Made by a program: the position numbers and the translations under genes. The notes beneath the pieces were generated by a model, which searched no databases, was not told the DNA's origin, and saw only the letters and a list, made by a program, of their open reading frames with translations. Shown here in pieces: positions 34,624-43,824 of a stretch of 64,000 nucleotides of DNA (position 1 is its first letter; the number at the start of each line of letters is the position of its first letter). The DNA comes from an uncultured bacterium (GTDB lineage Bacteria > Cyanobacteriota > Vampirovibrionia > Gastranaerophilales > Gastranaerophilaceae): positions 1 to 64,000 of the forward strand of contig CACYVN010000006.1 of NCBI GenBank assembly GCA_902777855.1, read 5' to 3'.

Positions 34624-35310
34624 ATGACTGCAAAAAATATTTTCACGGGTTTTGTAATGTCTATGGCTGTGGATAAAATATCTTTTACATCAAGAATAAA
34701 TTTTGTTAACACGAAAACCTTTGAAAAGTTCAGGCGGGGTACGTATATTGATTTTCGCAAAGATTTAAACTTTGAATGTTCTCAAAATGCTAAAAATCCA
34801 TGGTTTGCAAAAATTGTCCGCTCAGATGTTGTAAAAGCAGATGAATTTTATACTGATGAAATTCGTACATGCAGTGCAGGCGGAGTCATAGATTCAAAAA
34901 CAGGACAGTGCGCAGGATTTCATTTTTATGACTGCGCCGAAAATTTAGAAAATACCGATAATATGCTTAAAATAATATTTTCACTTGTTCCAAATCCTGA
35001 CAGGGCTTTGATTTTAGGAAGTAAAAAATTAAGATTCTCAAACTATTCAATTCCGGTTTTTGAAGAAATTTTAAAAGGATTAAAATCAAAAATTGATAAT
35101 GTAACAATTTTCAGAGAACATATTTTCCCATATTCCGAAAGTGATTTGCACTATAATCTGAAAAATGACACCTGGACAATTCGTTCTATGTTTCGTTATC
35201 CTACGGATTTGGTGCATGACCATGAGGTTATAGATCCTCAAAAATTAGAGCAATGTTTTAAAGAAATAAAGATTGCAGAGGGTGACAGCATCAATTTTAT
35301 AAAAGAATAA
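34624..35310 (+). CDS. hypothetical protein with ISFTSRINFV N-terminus
   Basis: A 228-residue soluble protein of unknown function. The DKISFTSRINFV segment near residues 17-28 resembles the NVSFKG-type motifs of other proteins here. A GGVIDSKTGQCAGFHFYD segment, repeated Cys residues and a C-terminal RYPTDLVHDHEVIDP stretch are the main landmarks. The start is uncertain: 34624, 34657 and 34663 are all possible, none with a good ribosome site. It is divergent from the glycan cluster. Confidence 0.6.
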   Translation: MTAKNIFTGFVMSMAVDKISFTSRINFVNTKTFEKFRRGTYIDFRKDLNFECSQNAKNPWFAKIVRSDVVKADEFYTDEIRTCSAGGVIDSKTGQCAGFHFYDCAENLENTDNMLKIIFSLVPNPDRALILGSKKLRFSNYSIPVFEEILKGLKSKIDNVTIFREHIFPYSESDLHYNLKNDTWTIRSMFRYPTDLVHDHEVIDPQKLEQCFKEIKIAEGDSINFIKE

Positions 35311-35312
35311 TA

Positions 35313-36284
35313 TTATTTGTAACCAAAGATTGTGTTGCCATGTGCATCGGTTGAGCCTGTACGGATAATACCTAATCTTTTGGCTTCAGAGTTAATATAA
35401 TTGATATACTTATCGTATTCCGTACCTAAAAGAGGACCTGTTTGAGTTTGTTTGTATGACTGATAATACCCCTCAGTAAATTTAATTTTTCCTTCAATAT
35501 TTTTATATCGTGTAAAAAGTTCTGTTATATAAGGATATTTTTTCTCTCCCAAATCTTCGTTATATCTTGCCGGATGCGCAATTCCGACAATTCCGTATTT
35601 TGACATTGTTTCGATTACTTCCCCAAAATCTTTAATGGGTAATTTAATATTCCATTTATCATTCAAATCAGCTTTGTAAAATTCTGTTTCAAGGAATTTA
35701 TCATAAGGATTTATTGCCCAAAGCAGAACATGTATATCTATTGGTCTTGGAGCAACGTTACTCACATAGTATCTGCTGTTAATTTCTATTCCAGGAATTA
35801 CCTTAATATTTTTGTATCTTTTTGGATTTTGTTCAAGAATTTTAATAACTTCTTTTGCACCCAAAACAGTGTTATGATCGGTTATAGCGATAACCATATA
35901 ACCGTTTTTGATATTTTTTTGAGCATAATTCTGAGCTTCATTCATTCTTTGTTCAACAGTAGCAATACCGTCAGACATAGTTGTATGCATGTGAAGATTT
36001 GCTTTGTAATTTCCCGAATTAATATTTGTTTCACTCGGTGTATAAATTTGCAAATTATCATCATTTTCTTTTATAAATTGTTCAAGTTCTTTTGGACCCA
36101 TAATTGGACGAAGCGCTTCAAGATTATATTTAACATTATGAGAATCACGCAAAATAGCTTTTTTATATTCAATATCCGGCATGGGAGAATCAACGTGATA
36201 TCTGCTTAAATCTGCATAAAAATAAGCTCCGGTAATTAAAAATACAAAAAGTAACAATAATGTTTTAATCAGATTTTTTTTCAT
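35313..36284 (-). CDS. membrane-anchored PHP-domain phosphoesterase
   Basis: A 323-residue protein. Residues 7-25 form an uncleaved N-terminal membrane anchor or signal, and residues about 93-323 are a PHP metallo-phosphoesterase: NLHMHTTMSDG (first HxH), AITDHN, PGIEIN, GIAHPAR and the last STDAHG. Metal ligands are all present. The substrate is unknown; location outside the inner membrane suggests a surface or periplasmic phosphodiester. It converges on 34624-35310 with 2 bases between stops. Confidence 0.8.
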   Translation of the reverse strand: MKKNLIKTLLLLFVFLITGAYFYADLSRYHVDSPMPDIEYKKAILRDSHNVKYNLEALRPIMGPKELEQFIKENDDNLQIYTPSETNINSGNYKANLHMHTTMSDGIATVEQRMNEAQNYAQKNIKNGYMVIAITDHNTVLGAKEVIKILEQNPKRYKNIKVIPGIEINSRYYVSNVAPRPIDIHVLLWAINPYDKFLETEFYKADLNDKWNIKLPIKDFGEVIETMSKYGIVGIAHPARYNEDLGEKKYPYITELFTRYKNIEGKIKFTEGYYQSYKQTQTGPLLGTEYDKYINYINSEAKRLGIIRTGSTDAHGNTIFGYK

Positions 36285-36355
36285 GTTTTTCTCCCATACA
36301 TTGTCATTTTAACATTTGAAATTGTCTGTGTAAATTCGTAACAATTTTGTACTGT

Positions 36356-36384
36356 TTGATATTTTTCATAAAAAAAGTTATAAT
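36356..36384 (+). promoter_or_regulatory. leaderless promoter of 36391
   Basis: TTGATA (36356-36361), a 17-base spacer, TATAAT (36379-36384), then 6 bases to the ATG at 36391. This is the cleanest leaderless-type promoter in the window. Confidence 0.75.
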
Positions 36385-36390
36385 TCGCAA

Positions 36391-37209
36391 ATGGAACCTG
36401 AAATTGATAACAGAACTTTCAGAGATTATACAGATGAAGAAATAGATAATAAACTTCAGGCTGATGTTGAAGTGCACAACAAAAAAGTCAGACGTATTGT
36501 TATCATTTTTGTAATTTTATTATTATTTTTATTCAGGGGAACTATTGCTTACTGGGTAAAATTTGGTATTGCTATTCCAAGTGGTTATACAAAAGAAATT
36601 ATAGATACTTCTAAAGATCCGATACAAATAAATTACAGTGAAAGAGAACAGGAAAAGAAGAAATTTACATATCATTCACTTATCAATAAAGGGACAATGG
36701 AAATTACTCCTCAGGCTCATTATATTCTATCCGGAAAAGTTATTGCTTATAATCACGATTTTCTGTTTATATCAAAATTTTTTGACAGTGCGGCATTGTA
36801 CGATTTAGGCGCATCTTGGGGTAAGCTTGCAGATAAAAAACTTTTAAAAGAATATTTTAAGGTTTACAGTCACAAAATTCAGTTAACAGGAGTCAGGCGT
36901 TTGAACTGGAGCTGGCGAAGCGATATTCCTTATGATGAAAAATACATTACTTCACATCTTTCACATACTCATGTAATTCCGGCTAATCGTAATATTATGG
37001 CTGCGATGCTGAAACTTCGTATGTATCAGGATGTTAAACTTGAAGGTGAACTTGTTGATATGACATCCCATGATGTAAAAAATCATAAGATATATACATA
37101 TAAAACAAGTTTATCCCGCAGTGATACAGACAATTCAAGCAGAGGTTTCGGCTCCTGCGAAACGATGTATGTAACAAAAGTCCAGATAGGTAATAGAATT
37201 TATAAGTAA
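36391..37209 (+). CDS. single-pass membrane protein of unknown function
   Basis: A 272-residue protein with a charged cytoplasmic N-terminus (1-33), one strong membrane helix (about 34-54, VIIFVILLLFLFRGTIAYWV) and a large outer domain. That domain includes ITPQAHYILSGKVIAY, SPxD-like LYDLGASWGKL, RRLNWSWRSDIP and HTHVIPANRNI. I do not recognise a named family. The consensus promoter ends 6 bases upstream of the ATG with no ribosome site, so its message is probably leaderless. Confidence 0.75.
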   Translation: MEPEIDNRTFRDYTDEEIDNKLQADVEVHNKKVRRIVIIFVILLLFLFRGTIAYWVKFGIAIPSGYTKEIIDTSKDPIQINYSEREQEKKKFTYHSLINKGTMEITPQAHYILSGKVIAYNHDFLFISKFFDSAALYDLGASWGKLADKKLLKEYFKVYSHKIQLTGVRRLNWSWRSDIPYDEKYITSHLSHTHVIPANRNIMAAMLKLRMYQDVKLEGELVDMTSHDVKNHKIYTYKTSLSRSDTDNSSRGFGSCETMYVTKVQIGNRIYK

Positions 37210-37275
37210 AATCAGTTTTGATGTAATTTAACATACAGAATAATATTAAATTAACTGTGAAATTGCGATTTATAA

Positions 37276-37307
37276 AAAAGAGTCCGACCTTTATTGACCG
37301 GACTATT
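37276..37307 (-). terminator. terminator downstream of 37415-38488
   Basis: AGTCCGGT and its inverse flank a short loop, followed on the minus strand by a TTTTTT run. A GAGC/GAGTGAG-rich scrap (37352-37382), similar to pieces in the tRNA-Tyr scars, lies between it and the gene. Confidence 0.65.
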
Positions 37308-37414
37308 ATCATAACTACATACTTGGTATACTTCTGTAATATCCTTTGACCGAGCCGAGCAGAGCCACGAACGGAGTGAGAGTCCGACAATTATGTCGAT
37401 AATGAATATTCCGA

Positions 37415-38488
37415 CTAATTGGAGGCGTTGCCGTTTAATGCGAGGCGCAATTTTATTGCTTCTCGTTGCAAATCACCATTTGTCGGCATAGTGCCTTTAA
37501 AATATTCTGTCTGTGCATCTATTTCTTTTTCAAGTTTTGCAAATTCATCAGGAGTCATTTGCCCGACTTCCTCACGTGTGTAAATATGATTGCTGCCTGT
37601 TAAAGGATTTGTATAACCAAATAATTCTGATTTTTGTATAGGTTGATTTACAGACTTAATATCAGGTAATTGAATACCTAACAGGTTCGCGAGTTGGGTT
37701 ATATCAATATTTGTGGCTTGGTCAGTTGTAACACCTGAAGGCTGTCTTAAACTCTCCGGAATTGCCATTGGAATCATATCCCAAGGGTTATTAGGTTGTT
37801 GATTTATAGGATTAATCATAAAATCATTTAAATCAAGAAGATTGTTTTGTTGATAATCGTTATATTCTGCGAATAATTTGAATAGAGCATTATTAGTATC
37901 TGAATTTATATTGTTTGAAGTAGTAATACTACTAGTTTCGATCGCTTTCTGATTGATGGTAGTCTTATCCGATGTATTTCCAAATTTAATCCCTGTAATA
38001 CCAGAAACATCATAATCCTGAAACTTACGCATATATTCACTAACAGGCACTCCATTTGCATCTTTACCATCAATTTTTCCTCCACTACGCACGAAATCAT
38101 TAACTTTTCCTTGCCCACCAATATGTGCACCACCTAATAAAGCTGCGGGAGTAATTTTAATTCCGTTAATTGTTTGTCCCAAATATTTGGTAGCCCCATT
38201 ATTTTGAAGATATCGCCATTGAGCCTGTTTAAACGCAATCTGCGCATTTTCTTGGGCTTGAGGATTATTTAAAAAATCTTCAACACTATAAACCCCATCT
38301 TTACCTGTAAATTGTCCAGACCAATCATTGTTATAAATTCTTTTTGGTTTATAGTACCCTGCATCGACCATTGCAGCTTCACCCATTTGGTATTTACCTA
38401 AATACCCATATCTGTTTTTTGCCTTATAATTCCCACTTGATTCACGTATACCTAAATCAGTATAAAATTCGTCTAATGATTTTGTCAT
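37415..38488 (-). CDS. lytic transglycosylase-like protein with N/Q-rich tail
   Basis: A 357-residue protein. Residues 1-160 resemble a lysozyme/transglycosylase domain: IRESSGNYKAKNRYGYLGKYQMG carries the catalytic-type Glu (residue 16) and the GxYQ motif, followed by TPAALLGGAHIGG. The rest (about 190-357) is low-complexity, Asn/Gln/Ser-rich, probably a linker or binding tail. No signal peptide is present, as in phage or injection-system murein hydrolases. It lacks neighbours of such systems. A GGAAAATATT ribosome site precedes the ATG. Confidence 0.7.
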   Translation of the reverse strand: MTKSLDEFYTDLGIRESSGNYKAKNRYGYLGKYQMGEAAMVDAGYYKPKRIYNNDWSGQFTGKDGVYSVEDFLNNPQAQENAQIAFKQAQWRYLQNNGATKYLGQTINGIKITPAALLGGAHIGGQGKVNDFVRSGGKIDGKDANGVPVSEYMRKFQDYDVSGITGIKFGNTSDKTTINQKAIETSSITTSNNINSDTNNALFKLFAEYNDYQQNNLLDLNDFMINPINQQPNNPWDMIPMAIPESLRQPSGVTTDQATNIDITQLANLLGIQLPDIKSVNQPIQKSELFGYTNPLTGSNHIYTREEVGQMTPDEFAKLEKEIDAQTEYFKGTMPTNGDLQREAIKLRLALNGNASN

Positions 38489-38562
38489 AATATTTTCCTT
38501 TCATGTCAAGTTAAAAGTGTTATTATATAACACTTTTCAAGTTTAATTCTAGTTATAAATTA

Positions 38563-39129
38563 TTATATATTTGCCTTCATCTTTAAATAGTTATATTTGT
38601 AACTATTATTTTGAAAAAACAAATATATAGTGCTTTCGACAAATTCACCTTTTAAACGGTAATAATTGTTATAACATTTAGCTTCTATTTCTTTATAATT
38701 ATTTATTATATTATTATTGATATGAATTTTTTCATTCGGTAAAAAATATACACCAGATAAATCTACATATGTTATATTATTTTGTTGTTCCAGTATAAAT
38801 AATTTGAAACCTTCAGTACATGAATAATATGTTGAAAAAACAACACCAATAATTTCTTTTTTACCGTCGCCGTTTAAATCAGTTTCAAAAGCACTTACTG
38901 TTTTTGGGGTAATATTTGCAAAATCTTGTGCTTCTTTTGGAGTTTTATTTAAGTCTTTCAATATATATTTATATAATATTTTACTTGCTTTGGTTTGAGA
39001 TTGTTTAGAAAAATCATATTCAATAGTACCGTTAGGATGAATTAACGGCTTGCTTTTTATCAAATTACAACCAAAAACAGGACAAGTTATAAATAAAAAT
39101 ATTAAACATAAAATCCATATTTTTTGCAT
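38563..39129 (-). CDS. exported protein, possible lipoprotein
   Basis: A 188-residue protein with an N-terminal signal (MQKIWILCLIFLFITCPVFG, then Cys), compatible with lipoprotein processing at VFGC although the lipobox is not ideal. A DLNGDGKKEIIGVVF stretch (about residues 86-100) resembles an FG-GAP/EF-hand-type calcium loop. Function unknown. It follows the transglycosylase-like gene's promoter side with 74 bases between them. Confidence 0.65.
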   Translation of the reverse strand: MQKIWILCLIFLFITCPVFGCNLIKSKPLIHPNGTIEYDFSKQSQTKASKILYKYILKDLNKTPKEAQDFANITPKTVSAFETDLNGDGKKEIIGVVFSTYYSCTEGFKLFILEQQNNITYVDLSGVYFLPNEKIHINNNIINNYKEIEAKCYNNYYRLKGEFVESTIYLFFQNNSYKYNYLKMKANI

Positions 39130-39422
39130 GCACTTATTTTACAAAATTAAATTTTATTTTTCAAATATTTTACATTGCTATTCCCCTCCTATATTTCGGC
39201 TTGTGTTGGCTTTCCAAAAATCTGAATAAATCCGGTTAAACCTAATTTAAGATGCAAAGGTGGTAAATGAGTGCTTTATACTATTATACCATTCAAGTGT
39301 TGTATTCTCCAAGTATAAATCTTAATTATAAACACTTATGAAAATAAATTCGCTTTATCATCCAAAATAAAGCAATGTGACAAAACTCCCATCACAACTG
39401 TCCTGAAAACCTATAACTGGGT

Positions 39423-39503
39423 AATAAAAAAGAGGGCTGAAATTCAGTCCTCTCTTATATCTGGGCCGCAGTGGACTCGAACCACCGACCTCACCCTTAT
39501 CAG
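39423..39503 (-). repeat. left 81-bp direct repeat: terminator plus tRNA-Ile 3' end
   Basis: Bases 39462-39503 equal the tRNA-Ile(GAT) 3' half from the anticodon loop to the discriminator; 39423-39461 repeat its downstream terminator. The same 81 bases, with two changes in the hairpin loop, occur at 42867-42947 with the complete tRNA. This is the layout left by tyrosine-integrase insertion at a tRNA anticodon loop. Confidence 0.85.
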
Positions 39504-39663
39504 TGGAAAACCTTGTATTGATTGAGTTTCGGCTATATTGATGTATCTTGAATTCCCGCCTATTTTTTAAAATCAGTCAATACCCATAAAACTCAAGAAA
39601 TATAAACACTACTCCACAAATATTACACAAAACTTTCGGTTTTGTTTATGCTAACCTGTAATT
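39504..39663. other. left end of tRNA-Ile island
   Basis: No gene. It carries CACAAATATTACACAAAA (39615-39632), repeated exactly at 42823-42840 near the right end. Each copy lies about 100 bases from a tRNA 3' fragment, so it may be an integrase arm site or a shared element end. Confidence 0.5.
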
Positions 39664-40158
39664 ATGGAAGAAAAATTAACTAGAAGTCTTGAAACCTATT
39701 TGCTTGCAATAAATTCTTTATTAGAGGAAAAGAAAGCAATTATTGTTAAGGATGTTGCACAGAATCTTAACTTTGGCGGTGCAACAACTGCTGACGCAGT
39801 TAAAAAATTAAAAGAAAAAGGCTATGTCAATTATGAGCCATACGGAAATATTACTTTAACCGATTTGGGTGAAAAAACTGTAATAATAAAAAAATATCGT
39901 CATAATACAATAACAAAATTTTTAAATAGAGTTTTGGACATTGACGAAAAAACTGCCGAATATAATGCAGAGCAAATGGAATATTCGCTTGGGAATGATG
40001 TTCTTACTCGCCTTGTTAATTTTCTTGATTTTATGGAACAGTGTTCCTGTAAAGAGCCTAAATGGGTAAATAGTTGTAAATCAACTCTCGAAACGGGAGA
40101 ATTGAGTGCAAAATGTAAATCTTGTTCGGGCGGTTGCTGTTGTTCAAATAAACAATAA
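39664..40158 (+). CDS. DtxR/MntR-like metal-dependent regulator with Cys tail
   Basis: A 164-residue regulator. Residues 1-60 form a winged helix (RSLETYLLAINSLLEEKKA...VKDVAQNL...TADAVKKLKEKGYV), and residues 70-125 the DtxR dimer/metal domain (RHNTITKFLNRVLDIDE...AEQMEYSLG). The last 40 residues add a CSCKEP...CKSCSGGCCC cluster not seen in standard DtxR, possibly a metal or redox sensor. No feoA/feoB or Mn transporter lies nearby. First gene of the tRNA-Ile island. Confidence 0.8.
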   Translation: MEEKLTRSLETYLLAINSLLEEKKAIIVKDVAQNLNFGGATTADAVKKLKEKGYVNYEPYGNITLTDLGEKTVIIKKYRHNTITKFLNRVLDIDEKTAEYNAEQMEYSLGNDVLTRLVNFLDFMEQCSCKEPKWVNSCKSTLETGELSAKCKSCSGGCCCSNKQ

Positions 40159-40355
40159 AAAGTTATGTCATACCTTAACATATTGTAAATATTAAATATT
40201 ATCCGATTTTCCTATTGACAAATTATTTTTTTTCGTGTTTTATAAAAAATATGAGATATGTAAATTTAAACAATTTAATTTGTTGTTGCTGTAAGTTTTG
40301 TCGAAGAACTTACTTATAATTTTATATGCAATAAATAAATTCAGATAAAAGTATA

Positions 40356-40392
40356 GATAGGTTCTTAAATATGTTTTAAGAACCTATTTTAG
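40356..40392 (+). terminator. hairpin before 40418
   Basis: ATAGGTTCTTAA and TTAAGAACCTAT flank a short loop and are followed by TTTTA. It lies 200 bases after the regulator and 26 bases before the next gene, so it may end the first or attenuate the second. Confidence 0.55.
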
Positions 40393-40417
40393 TATGTAAT
40401 TTTAAGGAATCAAAAAA

Positions 40418-41962
40418 ATGAAAATCAATAACATTAACAATAATATTGAAAATAAAAGCCGAAACAACGTAAGTTTTAAAGGTCAAATGGGTACTTTATC
40501 AAATGCACTCTATACTCTAAGTAATAATGATATGCTTAACGCTTCATTTGTAGATATATTTGCTATGGACACTCCAAGAACAATAGTTGAAACTAAAAAC
40601 AGAGGAAAGCAGGCAGGAATTGAAATGGGGTTTAGAGAATACACAGGAACATTTATTGCAGAATTTTCTGCGGCGGTTTTTGCGGTTCTCGCTTCTAAAT
40701 TTATCTCTAAAAAGCTAAATCCAAACGTGAAAGTAAATTCAGGTTCTTGGATTACAAATAACGGATTGAATGTATTTTCTGATATTTTTAACAAATCAGA
40801 TAAAACACCTCGTGGCTATGTTGAAAATGTACTTAATTCTATATCTGGTGTAGTTGGAAATAAAACAAAAAACCTTGCCAATATTGATAAAACTAACACA
40901 AAACCTGTTATAGAAAGACTAACAAGTTTAATTACTGATAAAACAATAGATAAAAAAGCAAGCAAAAAAAGACTAACAAGTATTCAAGATGAAATAATAA
41001 ACTTGCTTGGGGCAGATAACACTATCACGATTAAATCAGGTAAAAATGTAGTAACATCTAATCTAACACATGCCTTGAGAGATATTGTTGATTCAGGAAG
41101 AAATATTTTCTTTACCGAAACAAAACAAAATTCAGGTGAGATTTTATCTAAACTAAAACGAATGAACAATTTGAGAATAGGAATTGCAATACCTTTATCA
41201 ATGGGACTTGCGATTACTAATCAATATCTAAACCGTTACTTAACCAAAAAAAGAACGGGAATTGATAATTTTGTAGGTGAGAACGGTTATGACAAAAATG
41301 TTGCAGATAAAAATGAAAAGAAATCTGAAAAGGGTTTATGGGCAAAGAAGCTTTTATCAGCGGGGATTTTTGTTTTAATGCTTACACGGGTTATGGGCGT
41401 TAAAAAGCCTATGGATTTGATTAAAAAGTTAGAATTTGACGGTCCTGCAACAAGCGGAAATGCAATTAAAACAATTTATGGAACTCTAATCTTGGGCAGA
41501 ATATTTGCTTCAAAAGATTCTACTGAACTTAGAGAAACAAATGTCAGAGATTACTTAGGGTTCTTGAATTGGCTTGTATTAGGCGGTTTTGTAGCAAAAG
41601 GTGTAGGTCAAGCATTAGACCCGAAACAAGCAAACTTGTTTAATATATCAAAACAAGGTAAAAGCATAGGTCATTGGCTCAAAGATGTATCATTAAAATC
41701 ACAAAAAGAAATAATTGCACAAGGCGGAAATGTTAAAGCTAATTTAAGAAAACTAAATATTGCACAAATGTCAGGAATTGCATATTCTGCTACAATGCTT
41801 GGTGTACTTTTACCTAAATTAAATATCTGGATGACAAGAAAAAAGGGAAATGATAATAATAAAAATATTGTACAAACACAGCAACAAAATGTAACTTTTA
41901 AATCAGGTTTTGTTTCAATGGAAGAATTTGCTAAAAGAACTAATACTAAAGATACAAAATAA
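40418..41962 (+). CDS. NVSFKG-motif membrane-associated protein
   Basis: A 514-residue protein of unknown function. The N-terminus is Asn-rich (MKINNINNNIENKSRNN) followed by VSFKG (about 18-22); a related QNVTFKSG lies near residue 491. Hydrophobic segments occur near residues 75-95, 247-265, 308-330, 345-365 and 380-400, among basic, Lys/Asn-rich regions. Its layout resembles operon gene 2 (6982-8496). AAGGAATC precedes the ATG. It is the main cargo of the tRNA-Ile island. Confidence 0.75.
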   Translation: MKINNINNNIENKSRNNVSFKGQMGTLSNALYTLSNNDMLNASFVDIFAMDTPRTIVETKNRGKQAGIEMGFREYTGTFIAEFSAAVFAVLASKFISKKLNPNVKVNSGSWITNNGLNVFSDIFNKSDKTPRGYVENVLNSISGVVGNKTKNLANIDKTNTKPVIERLTSLITDKTIDKKASKKRLTSIQDEIINLLGADNTITIKSGKNVVTSNLTHALRDIVDSGRNIFFTETKQNSGEILSKLKRMNNLRIGIAIPLSMGLAITNQYLNRYLTKKRTGIDNFVGENGYDKNVADKNEKKSEKGLWAKKLLSAGIFVLMLTRVMGVKKPMDLIKKLEFDGPATSGNAIKTIYGTLILGRIFASKDSTELRETNVRDYLGFLNWLVLGGFVAKGVGQALDPKQANLFNISKQGKSIGHWLKDVSLKSQKEIIAQGGNVKANLRKLNIAQMSGIAYSATMLGVLLPKLNIWMTRKKGNDNNKNIVQTQQQNVTFKSGFVSMEEFAKRTNTKDTK

Positions 41963-41979
41963 AAAATAACAGGTGAAGA

Positions 41980-42603
41980 ATGAAGAAGATTATATGCTAT
42001 GGAGATTCAAATACATTTGGGTTTAACCCAAAAGACAGTTCAAGATTTGATGAAAATACCCGTTGGACTGCAATTTTGCAGAAAAATACAAAAACTGAAT
42101 ATGAGGTTATAAATGAGGGAATGTGTGATAGAACAGGTTTTGTAAATAACCCAAAAGGCTTTGAGTTTTCTTCACAAAGACACTTCCCAAAAATGCTATC
42201 TAAAATTAACAGTATAGATATACTTATACTTGCGATAGGAACAAATGATTTGCAATTTCAGTATGATATAAGTGTTGGTGCAATAGAAAAAGGGTTGGAA
42301 AATCTAATCAAATTGGCACAACCAAAAGCAAAATATATAATCATTATTCCGCCTGTTGTTTTGAGTGAGAAAGTTTTAGAAGGCTTTTTTAATTTTCAAT
42401 TTGACAAAACAAGTATTGTAAAATCAAGAAAAATAGGAAGAATTTACAGGCAAATTTCTAACGCATATCATTGCAATTACTTTGATATAAATAAATTCAC
42501 AAAACCTTCAGATCTTGACGGCTTACATTATGATAAAAAATCACACAAAATCATTGCGGATAAATTAACAGAGTATTGTAAAATGGTAAGGATTATAATT
42601 TAA
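41980..42603 (+). CDS. SGNH/GDSL-family hydrolase
   Basis: A 207-residue esterase-like protein: ICYGDSNTFG (block I with catalytic Ser), AIGTNDLQ (block III Asn) and DLDGLHYD (block V Asp and His). Such enzymes remove acyl groups from sugars, lipids or peptidoglycan. No signal peptide. AGGTGAAG precedes the ATG and the gene is 17 bases after 40418-41962, so they are probably cotranscribed. Last gene of the island. Confidence 0.88.
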   Translation: MKKIICYGDSNTFGFNPKDSSRFDENTRWTAILQKNTKTEYEVINEGMCDRTGFVNNPKGFEFSSQRHFPKMLSKINSIDILILAIGTNDLQFQYDISVGAIEKGLENLIKLAQPKAKYIIIIPPVVLSEKVLEGFFNFQFDKTSIVKSRKIGRIYRQISNAYHCNYFDINKFTKPSDLDGLHYDKKSHKIIADKLTEYCKMVRIII

Positions 42604-42675
42604 CGCACTCCCTTCAATCTGTTATAGTCTTTTTTACGGTTTCCTCTTTTTATATAAACAGAGTAAAATATTAAG

Positions 42676-42726
42676 AGGACTGGCAAGGTTCGAACATGCG
42701 ACCTCATGCGTGACAGATTTAAGACT
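42676..42726 (-). pseudogene. tRNA 3'-end remnant
   Basis: On the minus strand a T-loop (GTTCGAA) with one-mismatch stem, a preceding CTTAAATCTGTC resembling a tRNA-Leu(TAA) anticodon region and a TGCCAGTCC acceptor-like end are visible. No 5' half is present. It may mark a second, older insertion junction. Confidence 0.4.
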
Positions 42727-42866
42727 AATTTGTCCTATCAGAATTCCAATGTTATACTACTCAACTAATAGATATTTATTTATTTTTATTTATCTTTACT
42801 GATGTTAAAAACTATGTCATTACACAAATATTACACAAAATGGTCGGTAAATACTCAAAATTGAGC

Positions 42867-42979
<113 letters not shown>

Positions 42980-43048
42980 ATATATTGTATGTCAAATGCT
43001 TTATACATCTGACCATAAAATTATTAAATTTTCAACCGGAGCATTTGA

Positions 43049-43129
43049 GACCCTTATCAGGCCTCTCGAAAAATGATACTTAATCATTTTTCTCGGCAGA
43101 GTGCTCTAACCACCTGAGCTATCAGCCCA
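43049..43129 (-). pseudogene. broken tRNA-Ile copy split by a 40-bp hairpin
   Basis: Minus-strand bases 43129-43102 repeat the tRNA-Ile 5' part (GGGCTGATAGCTCAGGTGG...), and 43061-43049 repeat its anticodon arm (CCTGATAAGGGTC). Between them is hairpin element copy B (43062-43101). The T arm and acceptor 3' strand are missing. The acceptor differs from the true gene by A for C. Confidence 0.7.
43062..43101 (-). repeat. 40-bp tRNA-splitting hairpin element, copy B
   Basis: Same 40-base layout as copy A (10082-10121): CTCTGCCGA end, A tract, 4-bp inner stem (TGAT/ATCA here), 5-base loop, T tract, GAGAGG end. The inner stem differs by compensatory changes. Confidence 0.75.
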
Positions 43130-43235
43130 TATTTCGTGTGTCAAATGCCAAAACACTATAATAATTTCGGCAAAATCAAGATTATCATAAACATTTTTTA
43201 AAATCAAGCACTATATAAAAATGAAAAATTTTTGA

Positions 43236-43273
43236 TAAAAAGCGGTAAATACGAAAAGTATTTACCGCTTTTA
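43236..43273 (-). terminator. terminator of 43300-43734
   Basis: AAAAGCGGTAAATAC and its perfect inverse flank a GAAAA loop; on the minus strand it ends in a T-run 27 bases after the stop. Confidence 0.85.
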
Positions 43274-43299
43274 CTCTCTTCTTCCAACTTGATATACAA

Positions 43300-43734
43300 C
43301 TATGTATTAGATTTTCTTTCAAAATTCTTGCGAATTGTATTTTTTGCTTTTTCAAGGTTCTTAATTTTCTTTTCTGCCTGTCTGACTTGTTTTCTCATTG
43401 CGGCTCTTTCTGCTTTTGTCGTTTGATATTTTGAATCTATTTCAGCATATTTTGCTTTGTAATTAAGCAAATTATTTCTTACTTCCATTTGTGCTTTATC
43501 AATTTCAGTAATAGCAGTCTGCATTTTTGTTCCGCCTGTAACCTGCGCAGGATCTAACAAATCAGTACTTTTTGCCTGAACACCTGATACCGTTCTTGAT
43601 GTTGTTGTTGCAGGTGCTTTTACTGCATTGCTTTCGTCAAAATTTAACGGTGTGAAACTCGGATCTGCAATTGCTGCGCCTACAGTTAATAGTGATACAC
43701 ATAGTAATGATGCAAATATCTTTGATAATTTCAT
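43300..43734 (-). CDS. secreted coiled-coil protein
   Basis: A 144-residue exported protein: signal peptide to about residue 22 (MKLSKIF...AAIADP), a flexible Thr/Ser/Ala linker, then a continuous charged helix (about 70-140; EIDKAQMEVRNNLL...KKIKNLEKAKN) likely to form a coiled coil. Function unknown; an envelope structural role is plausible. The start at 43734 has GGAGG 9 bases upstream. Confidence 0.75.
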   Translation of the reverse strand: MKLSKIFASLLCVSLLTVGAAIADPSFTPLNFDESNAVKAPATTTSRTVSGVQAKSTDLLDPAQVTGGTKMQTAITEIDKAQMEVRNNLLNYKAKYAEIDSKYQTTKAERAAMRKQVRQAEKKIKNLEKAKNTIRKNFERKSNT

Positions 43735-43824
43735 AATTGTAACCTCCAAATTTAATATAGTAACATTCTATATTATTTTTGAGGTTCGACAAAGAAATTT
43801 ACATAATTTAACAAGTGAAAATAT

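Noticed and set aside
37415-38488. Prophage or injection-system remnant
   Set aside because: The transglycosylase-like domain without signal peptide is suggestive, but no structural, tail, portal or secretion gene lies nearby.
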